Shown here: piece by piece, positions 37,758 through 48,192 of the stretch
Position numbering within the stretch: the stretch's first letter is position 1
Layout: each line of letters opens with the position of its first letter
NCBI GenBank assembly: GCA_041398225.1
Contig: JAWKVD010000008.1
Location: 62,001 to 126,000 of the forward strand
Direction: 5' to 3'
DNA: 64,000 bases
Origin: JAWKVD01 sp041398225
Lineage (GTDB): Bacteria > Pseudomonadota > Alphaproteobacteria > Caulobacterales > Hyphomonadaceae
Notes under the pieces: model-generated
Database searches by the model: none
Told to the model about the DNA's origin: nothing
The model's input: only the letters and a program-made list of their open reading frames with translations
Made by a program: the position numbers and the translations under genes

Positions 37758-38138
37758 TCACGCATAGCTCACGACCTCATATTCGATGCCGTCCCAGTCG
37801 AAGAAGTAGAAGCGGCGGCCCGGCTCGTAATCCGCATGGGAGAAAGGCTCGAGCCCGAGATCGATGACGCGCTTTTCGACAGCGTCGAGATCAGGGACCT
37901 GAACGCCGATATGGTTGAGCGGCGCGCCTTTCCTGTGCGCCCGGGCCGCCGCAGGCCCCCAGCTGTCGGAGTAAAGGGCGATGTAGTGGGTGTCGCTGCC
38001 GACATGGACCGTGTGGCCATTGTCCCTGCCTTCGCCGTTCCAGCGGACTTTCCAGCCGAACAGCTGATCCAGCATGCGGGCGGCGCGGTCGACATCCGAG
38101 ACAGTGATGTTGACGTGTTCGATGAAGGGTTGCGCCAT
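37758..38138 (-). CDS. VOC (glyoxalase-like) family protein
   Basis: 126 residues: FIEHVNITVSDVDRAARMLDQLFGWKVRW, then HYIALYSD, LNHIGVQVPDLDAVEKRV and FYFFDWDGIEYEVVSY. This is a typical single-domain glyoxalase-like protein with candidate metal ligands His9, His75 and Glu near the end. GGAGGTCC, a few bases upstream (near 38144), supports the start. It faces soxR across about 140 bases, which suggests control by redox stress. Confidence 0.87.
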   Translation of the reverse strand: MAQPFIEHVNITVSDVDRAARMLDQLFGWKVRWNGEGRDNGHTVHVGSDTHYIALYSDSWGPAAARAHRKGAPLNHIGVQVPDLDAVEKRVIDLGLEPFSHADYEPGRRFYFFDWDGIEYEVVSYA

Positions 38139-38235
38139 GGGAGGTCCTTTCCTGTCTGCCGCTGCCGGCCCTGCTCTTGGGCGTCTGGCGTTTCGTTCGG
38201 CCGGGCTTGAGCGGTTGGCGCATTGTCCCTACAAC

Positions 38236-38251
38236 CTAAACCTGACTTTAG
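38236..38251. promoter_or_regulatory. MerR-type operator in the soxR-VOC intergenic region
   Basis: CTAAA-CCTGAC-TTTAG is a perfect 5-bp dyad lying between TTGTCC (38224-38229) and a TAGATC-like -10 box with a spacer of about 19 bases. Overlong spacers with a dyad between the boxes are characteristic of promoters controlled by SoxR and other MerR regulators. It could serve soxR, the VOC genes, or both. Confidence 0.55.
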
Positions 38252-38277
38252 ATCAAGAGACAATTTCGGAGGCCGAC

Positions 38278-38754
38278 ATGCGCGCCGAACCTCTGCGGCC
38301 GGACGATGTGCTTTCCATCGGCGATCTCGCCGCGCGAACCGGGCTTTCGGTGTCCACGATCCGTTACTATGAGGGCAGGGGGCTTCTCGCCGCCTTGCGG
38401 AGCCCGGGCGGCCAAAGGCGCTTTCGCCGTTCAGACATCCGCCGCCTGTCCTTCATTCGCATCGCGCAGCAGCTCGGTCTTTCGATCGAGGACATCGCCG
38501 CCGAACTTGCGCGATTGCCCAAGGGGCGCACCCCGACCGCATCGGACTGGGCGGAGATCAGCCGGATGCTGAAGTCGCGGCTGTCGGCCGAGATCGATCG
38601 TCTGGCGCGCACGCGTGAGGTTCTCGACGGGTGCATCGGTTGCGGCTGTCTGTCTCTGAAGAAGTGTCGTCTGTTCAATCCGGACGATCGCGCAAGCCGC
38701 CTCGGGCCCGGGCCACGTTTCACGATGGGCGATAGCTGGCGCGACGCCGACTAG
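38278..38754 (+). CDS. soxR: Redox-sensitive transcriptional activator SoxR
   Basis: 158-residue MerR-family regulator. The winged helix starts VLSIGDLAARTGLSVSTIRYYE, followed by the dimer helix. The [2Fe-2S] site is CIGCGC-x5-C (Cys119, 122, 124, 130), the exact SoxR pattern. Oxidation of this cluster activates transcription in response to redox-cycling compounds. CGGAGG sits before the ATG at 38278. No soxS is expected outside enterics; targets are often adjacent, here the divergent VOC pair. Confidence 0.95.
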   Translation: MRAEPLRPDDVLSIGDLAARTGLSVSTIRYYEGRGLLAALRSPGGQRRFRRSDIRRLSFIRIAQQLGLSIEDIAAELARLPKGRTPTASDWAEISRMLKSRLSAEIDRLARTREVLDGCIGCGCLSLKKCRLFNPDDRASRLGPGPRFTMGDSWRDAD

Positions 38755-39086
38755 TGCGCCGTGGCCGCTTCAGATGTTGGCCGGTCTTTCGGCCGCGCGC
38801 GTCAATCTTGAATTCGCGCCGTGTCGGCGGTACTCTTCCATATAGGACATGATGCGGGCTGTCGAAGCATTCGACGATGTCTCGCCGGATCTGCGCCGAA
38901 CGTCGCCCGCCATATGTCCTTGAAGGCCGAACACGGCCAGATGACGCTACATTGGGAAGACTGGGAAACGCGCATCCGGGAAGAAGCTTACGCGTACAAT
39001 TTGGCGCGCCCGCTTTCCTGTCATGTTGCTTGTCCGCGGCGCAGCTCCGGGGGCGTCTCGTCTGACGCGCATCGCAGTGCGACTGT
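38755..39086. other. 332-base intergenic stretch, no supported gene
   Basis: This gap lies between the soxR stop and the EVE gene stop. A reading frame on the plus strand includes WEDWETRIREEAYAY, faintly like a DUF2934 peptide, but it runs on without a matching stop or ribosome site. No terminator or repeat is evident. It is less GC-rich than the flanking genes. Confidence 0.5.
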
Positions 39087-39509
39087 TCAGGCCTTCACGC
39101 CGCCCAGCTTGCAGATGTGTTTCCATTCGGCGGCGGTCACCGGCTGCACGCTGAGGCGCGAATTGTTCACCAGAACCATCTCGCCCAATGCGGCTTCGGT
39201 CTTTGCCTGCTCAAGCGTGACCGGCGTTTTCAGGGGCTCCACCGCCTTCACGTCGACGCACACCCAGGGCTTGCCTTCTTCGGCCGTGGGGTCCGGGTAG
39301 GCTTCGCGGATCACCTCGACGAGGCCGACGATCTCCTTGCCGATGTTGGAATGATAGAAGAAGGCGCGATCGCCCTTCTTCATGTTGATCATGTTCAGCT
39401 TGGCCTGATGGTTGCGCACGCCCGTCCACGGTTCTCCCTTGGCGCCTTTGGCCGTCTGGTCGTCCCAGCTGAACACGTCCGGTTCGGATTTCACCAGCCA
39501 GTAGGCCAT
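39087..39509 (-). CDS. EVE domain-containing protein
   Basis: 140 residues. The EVE (PUA-like) fold is recognisable from MAYWLVKSEPDVFSWDD, WTGVRNHQAKLNMINMKKGDRAFFYHSN, and KEIVGLVEVIREAYPDPTAEE, ending EMVLVNNSRLSVQPVT. EVE proteins are thought to bind modified nucleic acid bases. GAGGAGAAAGACG precedes the start at 39509; upstream frame extension overlaps the MFS gene. It follows that gene by 32 bases on the same strand. Confidence 0.92.
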   Translation of the reverse strand: MAYWLVKSEPDVFSWDDQTAKGAKGEPWTGVRNHQAKLNMINMKKGDRAFFYHSNIGKEIVGLVEVIREAYPDPTAEEGKPWVCVDVKAVEPLKTPVTLEQAKTEAALGEMVLVNNSRLSVQPVTAAEWKHICKLGGVKA

Positions 39510-39541
39510 CGTCTTTCTCCTCAATTCGTTCGTGGTCGGCG

Positions 39542-40897
39542 TCAGGCCACGCCTTGGTCCAGCCGGCGCGCTTCGCGCAGTTGCGGGAACATCAACGCCC
39601 AGGCGGCTGCGACGATGATCGCTCCGACGCCGCCGGCGGTCGCGGCGAACACGGCCCCGATCGCGCCGCCGCCGAGGATCTGCGCCATGCCGCCGGCGCG
39701 GAAGTCGCCAAGTTCGTTCGAGGCGCTGACGAACACGGAGTTCACCGCGTTCACCCGTCCGCGCACATCGTCCGGGGTCCAGAGCTGGAGCAGGGTTTCG
39801 CGCACCACCACGCTCACCATGTCGGCGCCGCCAAGAAGGATCAGCGCAAGGATCGACAGCCAGGGCGTCGTTGAAAGGCCGAACAGGGTGGTGAACACGC
39901 CGAACAAGGCCACGCACACAAACATAATGCGCCCGGCGTGATCGCGGATCGGGAACATGGCGAGGAGGCCTGCGGTTATCAGTGCGCCGATGCCTGGCGC
40001 CGCGCGCAACCAGCCGAGGCCCGAAGGGCCGAGATGCAGGACGTCCTGGGCATAGATCGGCAGCAGGGCGATCACGCCGCCCATCAGCACGGCGAACAGG
40101 TCGAGCGAAATCGCGCCGAGCACGATCTTCTGGCGCCAGATGTACCGAAAACCCTCCAGCATGCCCGACAGGGTGGGGCGTTCGCGGCTGGGCGCCTGTC
40201 TTGGCTTCGGAATGGCGAAAATCAGCAGGGCGCCGATCGCCATCAGCACGAAGGCGACGCCGTAGGCGATCTCCGGGCCGTGTCCTTCGAGCACGTTCGC
40301 GGCTCCATGGCCGCCCTGACCGCGCAACCAGCCGACAACGCCGGGTTCGCCCACGCTGAGAAGCAGCCCGCCCAGCGCCGGGCCCAGGATGGTCGCGGTC
40401 TGCCAGGCGGTGGAGTTCAGGGTGATCGCGTTGGCGAACACCGATTGCGGCACCAGGCTCACAAACAGCGAGGAGGAGGCCGGCCCCATGAAGGCGCGGC
40501 CGATCCCGAACACCGTCAAAAGGCTCAAGAGCAGGATGGCGGACATGTTTCCGGTCATGCTGACGATTGAGATCGCCAGGGCCACGACCGACAGGAGCAG
40601 TATGGAGAGCCCCATGATCAGGCGCCGGCCGAACCGGTCGGCGGCGGTTCCAGTGACCAGCACCAGCAGGAAGAGCGGAACGAACTGCACCAGCCCGACC
40701 AGACCCGGGTAGATCGGTTCGCCGGTCAGTTCGTAAATCTGCCAGAGCGCGGCGACGGTCAGAATCTGGGCGCCCAGCGAGGCGATGAGGCGCGCGGTCC
40801 AGTACAGCACGAAGCTGCGGTACCGGAAGGCGGCGAACCGGCTGGGCGGGTCCGTTTGGGCGGAACCGGCCGGATCAGGGTCTGACGTGGCTGACAT
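39542..40897 (-). CDS. MFS transporter (EntS/MFS_3-like)
   Basis: 451 residues with about 12 transmembrane helices. The N-terminal part SRFAAFRYRSFVLYWTARLIASLG is typical of the EntS/MFS_3 exporter group. The loop 2-3 signature is TGTAADRFGRRLIMG, and a central loop near residue 220 (PKPRQAPSRERPT) separates two six-helix halves. The substrate (siderophore, drug or other) is not determined. It diverges from mreB across a 440-base region. Confidence 0.87.
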   Translation of the reverse strand: MSATSDPDPAGSAQTDPPSRFAAFRYRSFVLYWTARLIASLGAQILTVAALWQIYELTGEPIYPGLVGLVQFVPLFLLVLVTGTAADRFGRRLIMGLSILLLSVVALAISIVSMTGNMSAILLLSLLTVFGIGRAFMGPASSSLFVSLVPQSVFANAITLNSTAWQTATILGPALGGLLLSVGEPGVVGWLRGQGGHGAANVLEGHGPEIAYGVAFVLMAIGALLIFAIPKPRQAPSRERPTLSGMLEGFRYIWRQKIVLGAISLDLFAVLMGGVIALLPIYAQDVLHLGPSGLGWLRAAPGIGALITAGLLAMFPIRDHAGRIMFVCVALFGVFTTLFGLSTTPWLSILALILLGGADMVSVVVRETLLQLWTPDDVRGRVNAVNSVFVSASNELGDFRAGGMAQILGGGAIGAVFAATAGGVGAIIVAAAWALMFPQLREARRLDQGVA

Positions 40898-41339
40898 CTA
40901 GGTCTGGAAGCAGGACTGTGAAAACGTCGGCGTCGATCGGGCGAGAGCGCCCGCAACATCTTGGCCCCTTGGACCGGAAGGACGGTCGCGATGCAAGAAA
41001 ATTGCATCGGGGAACACGAAATTTGTCGGCGGTCGTCCCGTTTTGCGACACCATCGTCGCATCGGCATAGGGAACATGGCGTCTCGTTTTGGTTGGGCGT
41101 CAAGGAAAGGGCGGCCATTGTTTACGCCTGAACGGTGCTGGCGCTATGCGTTTCCAGACGCCTGCCGGAATAAAAAGGCGAGACGAGATCGAAGTTTTAC
41201 GCTGGTGAACGCACTGTACCGTCATTTCGCATCGGTCTTGCAGTCGCCACTTGCATTAGGGAAGTTGAAACGTCACACACGCTAGGGGTGGCGGTGTAGC
41301 AGCGCGTCAGTGATTCGCGCGCCGGGAGTACCTGCGGCC
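40898..41339. other. Divergent intergenic region upstream of mreB
   Basis: A 442-base region between the MFS and mreB starts. It is less GC-rich than the genes and should contain both promoters. I see no convincing -35/-10 pair at standard spacing. TTGAAA (41265-41270) and a GATTC (GANTC, CcrM-type) site just before mreB (41311-41315) are present. There is no credible coding frame. Confidence 0.5.
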
Positions 41340-42380
<1,041 letters not shown>

Positions 42381-42444
42381 ACGTATCCCGAGGGCGCATC
42401 CGCGGCGACGCCGACATGAGGCCGCCGCCTGGAGGAGCAGGTGA

Positions 42445-43344
42445 ATGGCCTGGTATGGCCGCAGACGGACACGGGAACCACGCGGCGGCGCGAGCGCGGC
42501 GGTCGTCGGCATCGCCGTGGCCATGTTCGGCGTTCTCGCCCTGCAGACCTCTTCGACGCTTCGTGAAGCGGTAAGCGGATCGCGCCGCACGATGGATGCG
42601 GTTTCGGCCTCGCTCGCCTCGCATTCGCCCGGCGTCGGTCTGGTGCTGGACTTTTCCGACAAGAAGTCCAAGGCGCGCATCGAGGCGCTCGAGACTGAGG
42701 TTCGCGATCTTCAGAAATGGAAGACGCTGGCCGAAACCATGTCCATGCGCATGCGTCGCTATGAGGAGATGCTGAACCTCATCGGCGAGACGACCGGCGC
42801 CGAGGTCACGGCGCGCATCGTGGCCGAACCGCGCGGTCCGTTCTCCGCGACGCGGATCGTCAACGCGGGCGCCGCGGAGGGCGTGCGCGAGGGCTATTTC
42901 GCGATCAACGAGTTCGGTCTGGTCGGTCGCGTCATTCGCGTCGGCGAACACACTTCGCGCATTCTGCTCGTGACCGACTTCAACAGCCGGATTCCAGTGA
43001 TGGGGCGCATCTCGGGCGATCGCGCGCTGCTTGTCGGCGACAGCGGCGAGGGCGCCAAACTCCTCGAACCCGAAACGCCCGACCGTATTGTGGAAGGCGA
43101 AGTGTGGGTCACCTCGGGCGATGGCGGGCAGATGGCGATGGGCATTCCCGTCGGGCGTGCGCGCCGCGACGGGCAAGACTGGCGTATCGACCTCGCTATC
43201 GAGGCCGGACCGCTCGACTTCGTGCGGCTGACGCCGGCGCCTGATTTTGCTTCACCGGAAAGCGAACCCATCGTGCCCAAGGACGCAACCGGCAAGCCCC
43301 AGACCGCAGGTTCGGCGACGGCGGGCAATGGGGGTGAGCAATGA
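42445..43344 (+). CDS. mreC: Rod shape-determining protein MreC
   Basis: 299 residues. One transmembrane helix near residues 16-34 (AAVVGIAVAMFGVLALQ) is followed by a periplasmic coiled coil (KARIEALETEVRDLQKWKTLAE) and the paired beta domains: VTARIVAEPRGPFSATRIVNAG, then VGRVIRVGEHTSRILLVTDFNSRIPVM. It binds and activates PBP2 for elongation. GGAGGAGCAG precedes the ATG. The C-terminal 35 residues are disordered. The stop overlaps mreD by four bases. Confidence 0.95.
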   Translation: MAWYGRRRTREPRGGASAAVVGIAVAMFGVLALQTSSTLREAVSGSRRTMDAVSASLASHSPGVGLVLDFSDKKSKARIEALETEVRDLQKWKTLAETMSMRMRRYEEMLNLIGETTGAEVTARIVAEPRGPFSATRIVNAGAAEGVREGYFAINEFGLVGRVIRVGEHTSRILLVTDFNSRIPVMGRISGDRALLVGDSGEGAKLLEPETPDRIVEGEVWVTSGDGGQMAMGIPVGRARRDGQDWRIDLAIEAGPLDFVRLTPAPDFASPESEPIVPKDATGKPQTAGSATAGNGGEQ

Positions 43345-43829
43345 CCCCGATCTGGCGCGCCTGGGTGGTGGTTCTCATCGTCGGCGCCGTGGTGGTGTCC
43401 GGTTTCGGCATGGGCGTCGGCAAGTCCAACGATCCCTGGCCGATCGCCGGGCTGTGGGTCGCGGCCTTGCTCGCGCCTTATGGACTTTCTGTCTGGGTTG
43501 CGATCTGTCTCACGGTCTTGGGCGTCAGCATGGACTTCATGACCGAAGCGCCGCTGGGCGCGTGGCCGCTCGCCCTGCTGGCCGCCTATGGCGTCGCGCT
43601 TCTGGCGTGGGAGCAATATCCGCCCTATCCGTTGTGGCTGATGGAGACGATCGCGGTGATTGGCGGCATGGTCGCCGCCGGGATTGCGCTGGCGACGGCC
43701 GCATCGATATCGGAAAATTCGGGTTTTGCGTGGGGGCCGTTGCTGCAGGACTTCGCGATGACCGGCGTTCTCTACATCGCCCTCAGATTCTTCCTGTTGC
43801 CGGCGAGCGTGCGCGAGCAGCGTCAATGA
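43341..43829 (+). CDS. mreD: Rod shape-determining protein MreD
   Basis: 162 residues, about five to six transmembrane helices, starting at an ATGA overlap with mreC. Sequence conservation in MreD is low; identification rests on length, hydrophobicity (VVVLIVGAVVVSGFGMG, LWVAALLAPYGLSVWVAICL) and position between mreC and mrdA. It works with MreC and RodA in the inner membrane. Confidence 0.88.
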   Translation: MTPIWRAWVVVLIVGAVVVSGFGMGVGKSNDPWPIAGLWVAALLAPYGLSVWVAICLTVLGVSMDFMTEAPLGAWPLALLAAYGVALLAWEQYPPYPLWLMETIAVIGGMVAAGIALATAASISENSGFAWGPLLQDFAMTGVLYIALRFFLLPASVREQRQ

Positions 43830-43911
43830 CCCGGCCCGCTCTTGCGGGAACGGGACGAACGGGTCTGAACTGTTCAGGCCGACAAGAGCGGAGCCGAACG
43901 AGCGGAGTCGG

Positions 43912-45936
43912 ATGAGCAAGGATTGGCCGCCAGAGTTCAGAAGCCGCCGCGCGATCTTTTCCGCGGTCGGCGGACTTGTGTTCGTCGGACTGTCCACGCG
44001 CCTTGCGGAGCTGCAGCTGTTCCGCTCCGCCGAGTTCCGGGAAGAGGCCGAAGAGGTCCAGATCCGTCTTGATCCCGCCCCGGCGCCGCGCGGGGTTATC
44101 TATGACCGGACCGGCAAAATCCTCGCGGGTTCGAAGCGCAATTTCTACGTGACGATCCGGCCGGAGCGCGCGGCCTCGACGCAGGCGATCGAGGCGACGC
44201 TGGAGCGGTTGAGCGAGATCGTTCCGATCTCGGACGGCCGGCGAAAATCCATTCTGCGCGATGCGGCCTCGAAGGCCGGCTTCCTCGACATTCTGGTCGC
44301 CGACGATCTCACCTGGGAGCAGTTCTCTCAGGTCAATGTCCTGGCGCCGGAACTCGACAACTCCGATTTTCTGGCGCCGGTCAACGCCGAGGTCGGCGAA
44401 CTGCGATCCTATCCCTTCCTCGGGGCGTTCTACCACACCGTCGGATACGTCCAGAAAGCCAATGAGCGCGATATCGAGCGGGTGATCGAGGAAGAGCTCA
44501 AGCTCTCGAGCATACCCAAAGACTCGCCCGACGCCGCGGCGATCGCGCGTCAGGCTCGACGCCTCTACAAGCATCCGCAGATGCGGGTCGGAAAGCAGGG
44601 GCTGGAGTACTACGCCGAGACGGCGCTGAAGGGCACGGCGGGCGCCACGCGCGCGAAGTTCAACGCCAGCGGCCGACTGATCGCGAAGCTCGACAATGAG
44701 GGCTACAAGCCCAAGCCGGGTCAGAACCAGGTTCTGACGCTGGACGCTCATCTGCAGACTTACGCGATCAATCGTTTCGGCGGCGAGGCCGGCAGCGCGG
44801 TCATGATCGACGTTGCGACGGGCGAAGTCGTGATGATGGTGTCAACGCCGTCGCCGGATCCGAACGAGTTCGTCAGCGGAATTTCGCAGACCTCGTACGA
44901 CGCGCTGCGCAACGACGAGAAGAACCCGCTTTACCACAAGGCCTATGACGGCACCTACCCGCCGGGATCGACGTTCAAGACGATCGTGGCCGCCGCCGCG
45001 CTCGAAAGCGGCGCGATGTCTCCGGACGAACGCATCCGGTGCAGCGGCAAGGCCTGGTACTACACCCGCTACTACAATTGCTGGCGGCCGCAGGGCCACG
45101 GCATGATGAACATGCACGACGGGCTGAAGCATTCGTGCGACTGCTACTTCTACGCCTGCGCCCAGCGGACCGGCATTGAGGCGATCGCCGATATGGCGAA
45201 ACGCTTCGGCCTCGGGCATCGCTACGAACTCGGCATCACCGGAGGCCGGTCGGGCATTGTCGGCAACAATGACTGGAAAATGAAGACCTATAACGAGCGC
45301 TGGTATGACGGCGACACGATCAGCGCCGGCATCGGGCAGGGCTATATGACCGCCTCTCCCTTTCAGCTTGCGGTGATGTGCGCGCGGATCGCCGGCGGAG
45401 GAACGACGCCGCCGCCAAGACTGGTCGCTTCAGGCGTCAGCGTTCCGGATCCGACCGTGATCGATCTGGGCGACCTCAAGCCCGAGACGCTCGATATCGT
45501 GCGCGGCGGCATGCATGGCGTGACCTCGGAGGCAGGGGGCACCGCCTACTATTATCTCAATGGCGGTCAGGTCGACCCGAACGGCGAGCTGCCGGCGCCC
45601 TATACGGGCTGCAACATGGCCGGGAAGTCCGGCACGGCGCAGGTGCGCGTCATTACAGCCGCCGAGCGCGACTCGAGGGGACGGGCGATCTCTAACGACA
45701 AGCTGCCGTGGAAGTTGCGCGACCACGCGTGGTTCATCGCCTTCGCGCCTTACGACAAGCCGCGCTATGCGGTGTCGGTGCTGCTTGAGCACGGCGTCTC
45801 AGGCTCGGGCGCGGCGGCGCCCATCGCGCGCGACCTGCTGCACGAAGCCCTGAAGTACGATACCGGCGCGAAGTCGCCATTCGTTCCCAAGAGCGGCGAG
45901 GTCGCATCCTCGACGCCGCCCACGGAGGCGACGTGA
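43912..45936 (+). CDS. mrdA: Penicillin-binding protein 2 (elongation transpeptidase)
   Basis: 674-residue class B PBP that cross-links peptidoglycan during elongation. It has an N-terminal membrane helix (IFSAVGGLVFVGLS), then the dimerisation domain with PRGVIYDRTGKILA. The transpeptidase motifs are STFK (Ser353 nucleophile, Lys356), SCD (408-410, the S-x-D form usual for PBP2) and KSGT (572-575). It partners with the RodA encoded next, and its start codon is 80 bases past mreD. Confidence 0.96.
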   Translation: MSKDWPPEFRSRRAIFSAVGGLVFVGLSTRLAELQLFRSAEFREEAEEVQIRLDPAPAPRGVIYDRTGKILAGSKRNFYVTIRPERAASTQAIEATLERLSEIVPISDGRRKSILRDAASKAGFLDILVADDLTWEQFSQVNVLAPELDNSDFLAPVNAEVGELRSYPFLGAFYHTVGYVQKANERDIERVIEEELKLSSIPKDSPDAAAIARQARRLYKHPQMRVGKQGLEYYAETALKGTAGATRAKFNASGRLIAKLDNEGYKPKPGQNQVLTLDAHLQTYAINRFGGEAGSAVMIDVATGEVVMMVSTPSPDPNEFVSGISQTSYDALRNDEKNPLYHKAYDGTYPPGSTFKTIVAAAALESGAMSPDERIRCSGKAWYYTRYYNCWRPQGHGMMNMHDGLKHSCDCYFYACAQRTGIEAIADMAKRFGLGHRYELGITGGRSGIVGNNDWKMKTYNERWYDGDTISAGIGQGYMTASPFQLAVMCARIAGGGTTPPPRLVASGVSVPDPTVIDLGDLKPETLDIVRGGMHGVTSEAGGTAYYYLNGGQVDPNGELPAPYTGCNMAGKSGTAQVRVITAAERDSRGRAISNDKLPWKLRDHAWFIAFAPYDKPRYAVSVLLEHGVSGSGAAAPIARDLLHEALKYDTGAKSPFVPKSGEVASSTPPTEAT

Positions 45937-47084
45937 CGCGGCGCGGCGATCTGATTTCGCGGCTCGCCAGTCTGCACTGGTTCCTGCTGCTGACCGTTCT
46001 GGTGCTCGCCACCATGGGCGTCGCCGTGCTGTTCTCGGCCGGCTGGTCGCCCTTCGATCCCACAACCAACGGCGCGCGCATCAACGCCGATCTTGCGATC
46101 AATCATGGCGTGCGCTTCCTGCTGTTCCTGATGATCGCGCTGGCGGCGGCGCTGGTGCCTTTGCGGATCTGGGCGAGCCTGGCGTTTCCCGCCTATTTCA
46201 TCGGCGTCATTCTTCTGATCGGCGTCGATCTGTTCGGGGTCGTGGTGAAGGGCGAGCGCTGGCTGCAGCTTGGCCCGATCCGCATTCAGCCCTCGGAGCT
46301 GATGAAGCTCGCCGTGCCGCTGGCGTTGGCCCGTTACTACCACCAGATGTGGGAAGCGCGCCGGCGCGGCTTCTGGATTCACGTGTGGGCGCTGGCCATC
46401 GTGATGATCCCGACGGTTCTGGTGCTGCGCCAGCCGGACCTCGGCACCGCGCTGATGATTCTGGGCACGGGCTGCGCGGTGATCTTCTTCGCGGGGATCA
46501 ATCTTTATGTGGTCGCAGGGGTGATCGCGCTGCTCATCGCGTCGGCGCCGCTGGTGTATTTTTTTGGACTGCACGATTACCAGCGCGAGCGCGTGAATAC
46601 GATGTTCAATCCGGAGGCCGATCCGCTCGGCACCGGATATCAGCTCCAGCAGGCCCTGATCGCCATCGGCTCGGGAGGGGCGGGCGGCAAGGGCTATATG
46701 GAGGGCTCGCAGAAGCAGCTCGACTATATTCCCGAACAGCACACGGACTTCATCTTCACCATCATCGCCGAGGAGTTCGGTTTCGCCGGGTCGATGACCG
46801 TTCTGGTGATCTGGGCGCTGGTGCTGGTGCAGGGGTTGTCGATCGCCAGTCGAAGCGCCAGCCGTTTCGGGGCGCTGGCGGCTGCAGGGTTCACCTCGAC
46901 GCTGTTTCTCTATGTCGGGATCAATATCGGCATGGTGATCGGGCTGTTGCCCGTGGTCGGCATTCCGCTGCCGCTGATTTCCTACGGCGGTACGGTGATG
47001 ATGACCGTGATGATCGGCTTCGGCCTCCTGATGGCCATCCACATCGACCGCGACGAGCAGATGGCCCTCAGGGGCATTCTCTAG
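45933..47084 (+). CDS. rodA: Rod shape-determining glycosyltransferase RodA
   Basis: 383-residue SEDS peptidoglycan polymerase with about ten transmembrane helices. The GTG start overlaps the mrdA stop (GTGA), fitting the stable RodA-PBP2 complex. SEDS motifs: FGVVVKGERWLQLGPIRIQPSELMKLA, RQPDLGTALMI, YIPEQHTDFIFTIIAEEFG, and the C-terminal GIPLPLISYGGTVMM. This is the last gene of the cluster. Confidence 0.97.
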   Translation: MTRRGDLISRLASLHWFLLLTVLVLATMGVAVLFSAGWSPFDPTTNGARINADLAINHGVRFLLFLMIALAAALVPLRIWASLAFPAYFIGVILLIGVDLFGVVVKGERWLQLGPIRIQPSELMKLAVPLALARYYHQMWEARRRGFWIHVWALAIVMIPTVLVLRQPDLGTALMILGTGCAVIFFAGINLYVVAGVIALLIASAPLVYFFGLHDYQRERVNTMFNPEADPLGTGYQLQQALIAIGSGGAGGKGYMEGSQKQLDYIPEQHTDFIFTIIAEEFGFAGSMTVLVIWALVLVQGLSIASRSASRFGALAAAGFTSTLFLYVGINIGMVIGLLPVVGIPLPLISYGGTVMMTVMIGFGLLMAIHIDRDEQMALRGIL

Positions 47085-47106
47085 GGTGCGTCTTTAAGGC
47101 TGTTTC

Positions 47107-48075
47107 TCAGCCCAGCTTGTCGGCGAACGCGTCGCTGGCCCGGATCAGCTCGTTGACGATGCCCGGCTCCAGCGATGAGTGCCCGGCGTCGGGCACGATG
47201 TTCAGCACCGATTTCGGCCACGCCCGGTGCAGCTTCCACGCAGAGGACAAAGGCGTGATGACGTCATAGCGGCCATGCACGATCACGCCGGGCAGATCGC
47301 CGAACTTCGTCGCTTCATCGAGCAGCCAGCCGTCTGTCTCGAAGAAACCCTTGTTGTGGAAGTAGTGGCATTCGATGCGTGCGAACGCGTCGAGAAACTC
47401 TCCTTCGTCGAAGCGCGGCGGGCGGCTCGATGGTCCATGGATCGAAAGCGTTTCACCTTCCCAGCGCGCCCAGGCGGCGGCTGCAGCGGCGCGCGCCTTG
47501 GCGTCCTTGCCGGTGAGGCGCTTGTAGAACGCCTTCAGCAGATCGCCGCGTTCCTCCTCGGGTATCGGTGCGACATAGCGCTCGAAACTGTCCGGGAAGA
47601 GATTGCTCGCGCCGTCCTGATAGAACCAGCGGATCTCGTGGCGGGTCAGCAGGAAGATGCCGCGCAGAAGCAGGCCCAGCGTCTGGCGGCGGTGCTTCGC
47701 CGCATAGGCCAGCGCCAGCGTCGATCCCCACGAACCGCCGAACACCAGCCAGCGACGCACGCCAAGATGCTTGCGCAGCGTTTCGATGTCGGCGACCAGG
47801 TCCCAGGTGGTGTTCTCGCGCAGCTCGGAATGCGGCGTCGATCGGCCGCACCCGCGCTGATCGAACATCACGATGCGATAGCGCTTCGGGTCGAAGAAGC
47901 GGCGCATTTCGGGGCTTGATCCGCCCCCGGGGCCGCCATGCAGCGCGATGACCGGAATCCCGTCGGGATTTCCGCTTTCTTCCCAATACAGTCGTGAATG
48001 TCGCCGACCTTCAGCCGGCCCGTCTGCCGGGGCTGATCGAAGGGTACAGCGTGCGGCGTGTTCGCTGTCGTTCAT
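47107..48075 (-). CDS. pip: Proline iminopeptidase (S33)
   Basis: 322-residue alpha/beta hydrolase that removes N-terminal proline. LYWEESGNPDGIPVIALHGGPGGG includes the oxyanion HGGPGGG of this family. DQRGCGRSTPH follows. The nucleophile is Ser115 in GGSWGS; the Asp is in GRYDVITP and the His in DAGHSS. It is cytoplasmic, without a signal peptide. It converges with rodA, with 22 bases between stops. Confidence 0.94.
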   Translation of the reverse strand: MNDSEHAARCTLRSAPADGPAEGRRHSRLYWEESGNPDGIPVIALHGGPGGGSSPEMRRFFDPKRYRIVMFDQRGCGRSTPHSELRENTTWDLVADIETLRKHLGVRRWLVFGGSWGSTLALAYAAKHRRQTLGLLLRGIFLLTRHEIRWFYQDGASNLFPDSFERYVAPIPEEERGDLLKAFYKRLTGKDAKARAAAAAAWARWEGETLSIHGPSSRPPRFDEGEFLDAFARIECHYFHNKGFFETDGWLLDEATKFGDLPGVIVHGRYDVITPLSSAWKLHRAWPKSVLNIVPDAGHSSLEPGIVNELIRASDAFADKLG

Positions 48076-48192
48076 CTTTGTTTCATCGAAATTATGAAAT
48101 CCTCGGCGCGTTGCTGAGAGTCAGGCATCTCGCATTTTGGATAGGACACATCTATACAAGCGAATGCCAGAATTTTCTGCGGGTTAGTACCG

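Noticed and set aside
38821..39300. A plus-strand frame running over the EVE gene's stop.
   Set aside because: It overlaps the clear EVE-domain gene antisense, lacks a ribosome site and has no domain beyond a faint DUF2934-like peptide.
41043..41285. An 80-codon frame upstream of mreB.
   Set aside because: It is Arg-rich, has poor codon use and lies in an expected promoter region.
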